In this document: in pieces, positions 28,237 through 31,914 of the stretch
How positions within the stretch are numbered: position 1 is the stretch's first letter
Layout of the letters: every line of letters starts with the position of its first letter
From: a virus
IMG/VR virus record: IMGVR_UViG_3300021197_001437
Span: 1 to 31,914 of that record
Strand: one strand, 5' to 3'
Length of the DNA: 31,914 nucleotides
Made by a program: the position numbers and the translations under genes
The notes under the pieces: model-generated
What the model was told of the DNA's origin: nothing
The model's input: only the letters and a program-made list of their open reading frames with translations
Databases searched by the model: none

Positions 28237-30380
28237 TGCTTACACTGGACGAATTAAAAAAGCTTCACGATAAGGCGTATAACGCCAATCAAGTAACGAG
28301 AGAGCAAGCCTCTGATGATTTAATCTTTTATCACGTTACCCAGTGGGATGATCAGTTGCTTGGTGACTCACAGTTACAGTATCGCGGTGAGTTCAATGTA
28401 CTTAGAAAGGCTGGTCGCCAAATCATGGCAGACCTTTCCGCAAGCCCTGTTCAGCCAGATTTTCATCCAAAAAATGAATCAAGAAGTGATGATGCTGAGA
28501 TTATGGACATGCTTTACAGAGCTGATGACCGAAGGCTTGCAAGTCAAGAGGCTTATGATTTTGCAAAACAGGATGCTGTTGTGTGTGGTTATGGGGCTTG
28601 GGAGTTATTGACCGAGTATAGAACTAATGCGATCGGAGATGATGACCAAGTAATTAAGCGTCGATATGTACCAGAAGCAAATAACACATGTTTATGGGAC
28701 CCTAATGACAGCTCTCTAGCAAAGGAGAATGCCAAATATGTATCTATGCTTACTAAGTTTTCAGAAGATGGTTATTGTGACTTAGTTCGCGAGCTAACTG
28801 GTGATGATGACTATCAGTACTCTCAAGCTAGCTTTAAAGATCCAGAGCAAAGCTATACATTCCCGTGGGCTGGCGGTGAAGCTAAAAAGATTTACGTGGT
28901 TAGCTTCTACCACCGAAAGAAAGTAAAAGACAATGTATTAACATTTGTTGACCCTTTTGAGCAAACATTATCTCTGTATGAATCGCAAATAGAAGAGCAG
29001 ATGGATGAGTTAGTGAGCTCAGGTTATGAAGTTCTATCCACTAAGGAAGTGATGCGATGGGAGGTTAGGAAATACATCGCGTCAGGTGAAATGATACTTA
29101 ATGGAGATGTTAACCAAAAAACAGGAGAAAGAACTGGTGAGGTTGTGGCTGGTGAATTCATACCAGTAGTGCCAGTTTATGGTGAGTACGCTCCACAGTT
29201 AGAAGGTGAATCTTACTGGTCTGGAATTACTCGATTAGCTAAAGACCCGCAACGACTTAGAAACTTTCAGTTATCATACCTAGCTGATATAGTTTCTCGC
29301 TCACCTAGAAGAAAGCCAATCTTTACCCCTGAGCAGATCCAAGGGTTTGAGATTATGTATGAAGAGAACGGGGCAGATAATAACTATCCGTACCTGCTTC
29401 AAAATAGAACAACAGCACAGGGTGAGCCTCTTCCGCTGGGTCCTATCGCTGAGATGCCAGATCAACCTATCCCTCAAGCACTTGCGGTAAGTATTGATCT
29501 AACCAGACAGGCTATTGAGGATGTTGCCAGCCCTGGATTACCTCAAAATGTAGCTGATCCAGATATGTCAGGTAAAGCAATATATGCAATACAAAATAGA
29601 ATAGACCAGCAGTCATACATCTATCAGTATAACTTCAAACACGCCAAAAAGAGGGATGCTGAAATATATGCATCTATGGCTAGTGAGATTCACGACACAC
29701 CTAAAGTTATCACCGTAGAGACTGCAGACGGAAGCATGAAGCAGATCGATCTCATGCGAGTTGTCATTGATAGTGAAACTGGGGAAGCTTTAGTTCTTAA
29801 CGATCTAACTAACATGGAGTTTGATGTTTATGCCGATATTGGCCCGTCTTATGAGTCGCAGAAACAGCAGACTCTAGAGAGACTGGAGATAATGGCTAAC
29901 TCGGTTGCAAGCACAGATCCAGCATTACATAAGATTCTAGTTATGAAACAGCTTGAGATAATGCCAGGCGTTGATTTTGATGATGTTCGCGATTATGTTA
30001 GAAGTCAATTGCTGATTATGGGAATAAAAGACCCAGAGACAGAGGAGGAGGCTCAGGTTGTAATGCAATCACAACAAAGCCAGCAGCAAGACCCTGCTAT
30101 GGTTCTAGCCCAAGCAGAGATGACAAAGGCGCAATCAATGCTAACCAAAGAGCAGCGACAAGCGCAGAAAGACCAAGCTGATATACAAATTAACTCTGCC
30201 AAGGTTGAGATTGACGCTTACAAAGCTCATACAGATCGAGCAGAACAAGAAGTTAAAGCGGTGGAAGCTGGTGCAAACATCAATAAAACACTGTCAGAAA
30301 CAGAGGCTATCAATGTTGACTCTCAAGTTAAAAGAGCGCAAACAATAGCAAACCAATTCAGAGGAGCATTGATTCAGTGA
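28236..30380 (+). CDS. 1: Portal protein, P22 gp1-like
   Basis: 714 residues (P22 gp1: 725), starting one base before the end of terL. Segments FYHVTQWDDQLL, MADLSASPVQPDF, FAKQDAVVCGYGAWELLTEY, HPRR-type wing (YWSGITRLAKDPQRLRNFQL) and the long helical C-terminal barrel rich in Gln/Glu (after about residue 620) are typical of P22-like portals. Forms the dodecameric DNA channel and headful sensor. Confidence 0.93.
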   Translation: MLTLDELKKLHDKAYNANQVTREQASDDLIFYHVTQWDDQLLGDSQLQYRGEFNVLRKAGRQIMADLSASPVQPDFHPKNESRSDDAEIMDMLYRADDRRLASQEAYDFAKQDAVVCGYGAWELLTEYRTNAIGDDDQVIKRRYVPEANNTCLWDPNDSSLAKENAKYVSMLTKFSEDGYCDLVRELTGDDDYQYSQASFKDPEQSYTFPWAGGEAKKIYVVSFYHRKKVKDNVLTFVDPFEQTLSLYESQIEEQMDELVSSGYEVLSTKEVMRWEVRKYIASGEMILNGDVNQKTGERTGEVVAGEFIPVVPVYGEYAPQLEGESYWSGITRLAKDPQRLRNFQLSYLADIVSRSPRRKPIFTPEQIQGFEIMYEENGADNNYPYLLQNRTTAQGEPLPLGPIAEMPDQPIPQALAVSIDLTRQAIEDVASPGLPQNVADPDMSGKAIYAIQNRIDQQSYIYQYNFKHAKKRDAEIYASMASEIHDTPKVITVETADGSMKQIDLMRVVIDSETGEALVLNDLTNMEFDVYADIGPSYESQKQQTLERLEIMANSVASTDPALHKILVMKQLEIMPGVDFDDVRDYVRSQLLIMGIKDPETEEEAQVVMQSQQSQQQDPAMVLAQAEMTKAQSMLTKEQRQAQKDQADIQINSAKVEIDAYKAHTDRAEQEVKAVEAGANINKTLSETEAINVDSQVKRAQTIANQFRGALIQ

Positions 30381-30415
30381 CATAACTTCAGCGCGAGGAA
30401 AGAACGAATATAGGT

Positions 30416-30571
30416 ATGGGGAACAGCACAGACAAGTACAGGAGCCAAAATCCCACTTCTTGCAAGCACTCTCTATCGGGTGTAAAATCAAATTACTGAG
30501 ATGAACAGGTTAAACATGAATCTACTCATGGATTGCATGAGGTTTTACTTGATCAAAACAAGGTGACATAA
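30416..30571 (+). pseudogene. Small gene between portal and scaffold interrupted by TGA
   Basis: 52-codon frame from ATG 30416 ending 1 nt before the scaffold ATG: MGNSTDKYRSQNPTSCKHSL, SGVKSNY, TGA (30497-30499), DEQVKHESTHGLHEVLLDQN. The region lies in the otherwise gap-free head operon and no other gene fits it. An SD (GAGG, 30395 region) would suit a start at 30410 if its ATA were ATG. The TGA may replace Trp. Nothing homologous is known to me at this position. Confidence 0.45.
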
Positions 30572-30572
30572 A

Positions 30573-31592
30573 ATGCCAAAGAATCAAACTTTGGAAGAGC
30601 TAAAGAAAGGAAACGCAGAAGCTGAGAATGGCACAGAGGTGGAAACCGCAACCACCAATGTAGAAACTCAAGTTGAAGCGGTAGAAGAATCTGAAGTTGA
30701 ACCACAACAGGTTGCGGAACCTAGTGATGATGAAACTGAAGAAGATACTACTCCTGCCTGGATGCAAGCAGGCGATGACGAGCCTGATGATGACGATTCT
30801 TTTTCTAACTCTGATGCGGCCAATATTCGACGAAAGTGGAAAGGCAAGCTGAAGGAGGTGGAAAAAGAAAAGGACAGTGAAATTGATGAATTGCGCGCAA
30901 AAATAGCAGCGCTTGAAGTTAATAAACCTGTCGCAGCTAACTCTGTATCTATGCCTACAATGGAAAGTTGCGATTTTGACGAGATTGAGTATCAATCACA
31001 AATGACTTCTTATTTTGCAAGTCAGATCGATACAAAGATTCAAAAACAAAGTCAAACAGCTAGCCAAAAGCAAGCGCAAGATGAAGCTGTAAAGCAGCAG
31101 GAAAAGGCTATTAACAGTCATTATGAACGAGCTGCAAAGCTGGCGAAGGAGTCAAATATTACTCCAGAGCAGTACCAAGCCAGTGATATTGCTGTTCGAA
31201 AGGTTGTAGCTAGCATTCCTAACTTTGGTGAGCAGCACGCTGACGCTGCAGTAGACGGTATCATCTCAATGATTGGTGATGGTAGCGAGAAGCTAATGTA
31301 TTATGTTGGCGTAAATAAGCAGGCCAAGGCCAAGTTTAAGGATGCACTTGAATCAGATCCATCTGGAATTCGAGCTGCAATGCTTCTTGGTGAAATGAAA
31401 GCGACTGTAATGCAACCGGTCAAAAAAGTTAGTAAAGCTAATAAGCCTACCACACAGGTTCAAGGTGATGAAAAATCCGACACTGCATCTTTATCTAGCT
31501 GGCAGCGTAAGTACGAAAAGGCAAAGGTAGGGCAGGAAAGGTTTAAGATTTACCAAGAGGCCAAGAAGGCCGGGTTTAATGTTCATTCTTGA
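30573..31592 (+). CDS. 8: Scaffolding protein, P22 gp8-like
   Basis: 339 residues (P22 gp8: 303). Acidic, disordered N terminus (about 1-85, many Glu/Asp with WMQAGDDEPDDD), a coiled-coil centre (KGKLKEVEKEKDSEIDELRA), and a C-terminal helix-turn-helix region (about 300-339, SSWQRKYEKAKVGQERFKIY) with the basic coat-binding surface expected for P22-like scaffolds. It directs procapsid assembly and is recycled. Position just before coat agrees. SD AAGGTGA. Confidence 0.88.
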   Translation: MPKNQTLEELKKGNAEAENGTEVETATTNVETQVEAVEESEVEPQQVAEPSDDETEEDTTPAWMQAGDDEPDDDDSFSNSDAANIRRKWKGKLKEVEKEKDSEIDELRAKIAALEVNKPVAANSVSMPTMESCDFDEIEYQSQMTSYFASQIDTKIQKQSQTASQKQAQDEAVKQQEKAINSHYERAAKLAKESNITPEQYQASDIAVRKVVASIPNFGEQHADAAVDGIISMIGDGSEKLMYYVGVNKQAKAKFKDALESDPSGIRAAMLLGEMKATVMQPVKKVSKANKPTTQVQGDEKSDTASLSSWQRKYEKAKVGQERFKIYQEAKKAGFNVHS

Positions 31593-31607
31593 TAAAGGTA
31601 AAATCTT

Positions 31608-31914
31608 ATGTCTACATTAAGTGCAGGTAAAATCGCTGAAGTAATGTTCGGCACGTTTGTTGAGAAATACAAACACCAATCGGTAATGCTCGATCTCATT
31701 GATGGTGAATCGGCAGATCCAATTAAGCTTCAAAATGCTGGCAATACAATATGGTACCCAGTGCAGCAACACCGACCAATTCTTGCTGGTTTTGACTTAA
31801 CAGGTCAGGAGCAAGGAATTATCGAAGAGACAGTTCCTATTTCTTTAGGAACTCCTAATAATGACCTAATCGAGCAGCGCATTGACAATATGCGTGATAT
31901 GCGATTCTGGGAGC
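31608..31914 (+). CDS. 5: Major capsid (coat) protein, N-terminal part (continues at base 1)
   Basis: 102 codons and one base of the coat gene. The N-terminal helix (MSTLSAGKIAEVMFGTFVEK), GNTIWYPVQQHRPI (P22: SNTIWMPVEQESPT), and an 'RDMRFWE' end. The broken codon is completed by bases 1-2 of the window. A weak SD (AAAGG, about 9 nt) fits high expression by coupling after the scaffold. Confidence 0.93.
   Translation, partial: MSTLSAGKIAEVMFGTFVEKYKHQSVMLDLIDGESADPIKLQNAGNTIWYPVQQHRPILAGFDLTGQEQGIIEETVPISLGTPNNDLIEQRIDNMRDMRFWE

Noticed and set aside
1-31914. A global alternative genetic code (TAG or TGA reassigned)
   Set aside because: Many intact genes end at TAG or TGA with exact start/stop overlaps (for example 1430, 7981, 15838, 23734), TAA also occurs among the internal stops, and the tRNA found has no suppressor anticodon in its canonical position.

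Overview
The window is a complete or near-complete genome of a small P22-like podophage. Its head, tail and ejection genes follow the P22 order: small terminase, large terminase, portal, scaffold, coat, gp4-like adaptor, gp10-like tail factor, gp14-, gp7-, gp20- and gp16-like proteins, then a spike with the P22 gp9 head-binding domain. The coat gene is cut by the window edge. Its 5' part (31608-31914) joins in frame to its 3' part (1-1001), so the 31,914 bases form a closed circular map, as expected for a circularly permuted headful-packaged phage. No integrase or CI-type repressor is visible. The P22 architecture, M15 endolysin and NinB/NinG genes suggest a gammaproteobacterial, perhaps marine, host. 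This is an inference.

Layout. 26.0-31.9 kb and 1-11.7 kb (+) hold packaging, head, neck, ejection and spike genes. 11.75-12.0 kb is a small convergent gene. 12.1-12.9 kb (+) is an endolysin/holin cassette. 13.0-23.9 kb (-) is the early region. Read leftward from a promoter at 23.9 kb it holds a Rad52-like annealing protein, a coiled-coil protein and an SSB-like protein, followed by a terminator. A second promoter at 21.4 kb, with clustered operator-like repeats, drives a small DNA-binding-type protein, a Rha/antirepressor-like protein and many small genes. A structured non-coding tract with a tRNA lies at 18.0-18.5 kb and has its own promoter. Next come a DUF3268 protein, two replication proteins, NinB-like, NinG, dUTPase, a zinc-finger peptide and a hexapeptide-repeat protein. 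24.0-26.0 kb (+) is a divergent accessory unit of small and membrane proteins.

Two things stand out. First, 18020-18527 is about 500 nt without protein genes, has several long-range and pseudoknotted complementary segments, contains a tRNA, and has a good promoter at its edge. It resembles the large ornate phage RNAs (GOLLD/ROOL class) in size and tRNA association, but I cannot assign it to a family. Second, seven small accessory genes, on both strands, read as good coding sequence only if in-frame stop codons are passed. There are ten or eleven such stops, all formally derivable from TGG by G-to-A change. One of these genes also carries a TTTAAAT slippery site followed by a hairpin exactly where its frame changes. 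Other points are an in-frame 60-bp duplication of a self-cleavage-like motif in the gp7-like ejection protein and 14 tandem Cys-rich hexapeptide units in an early protein.
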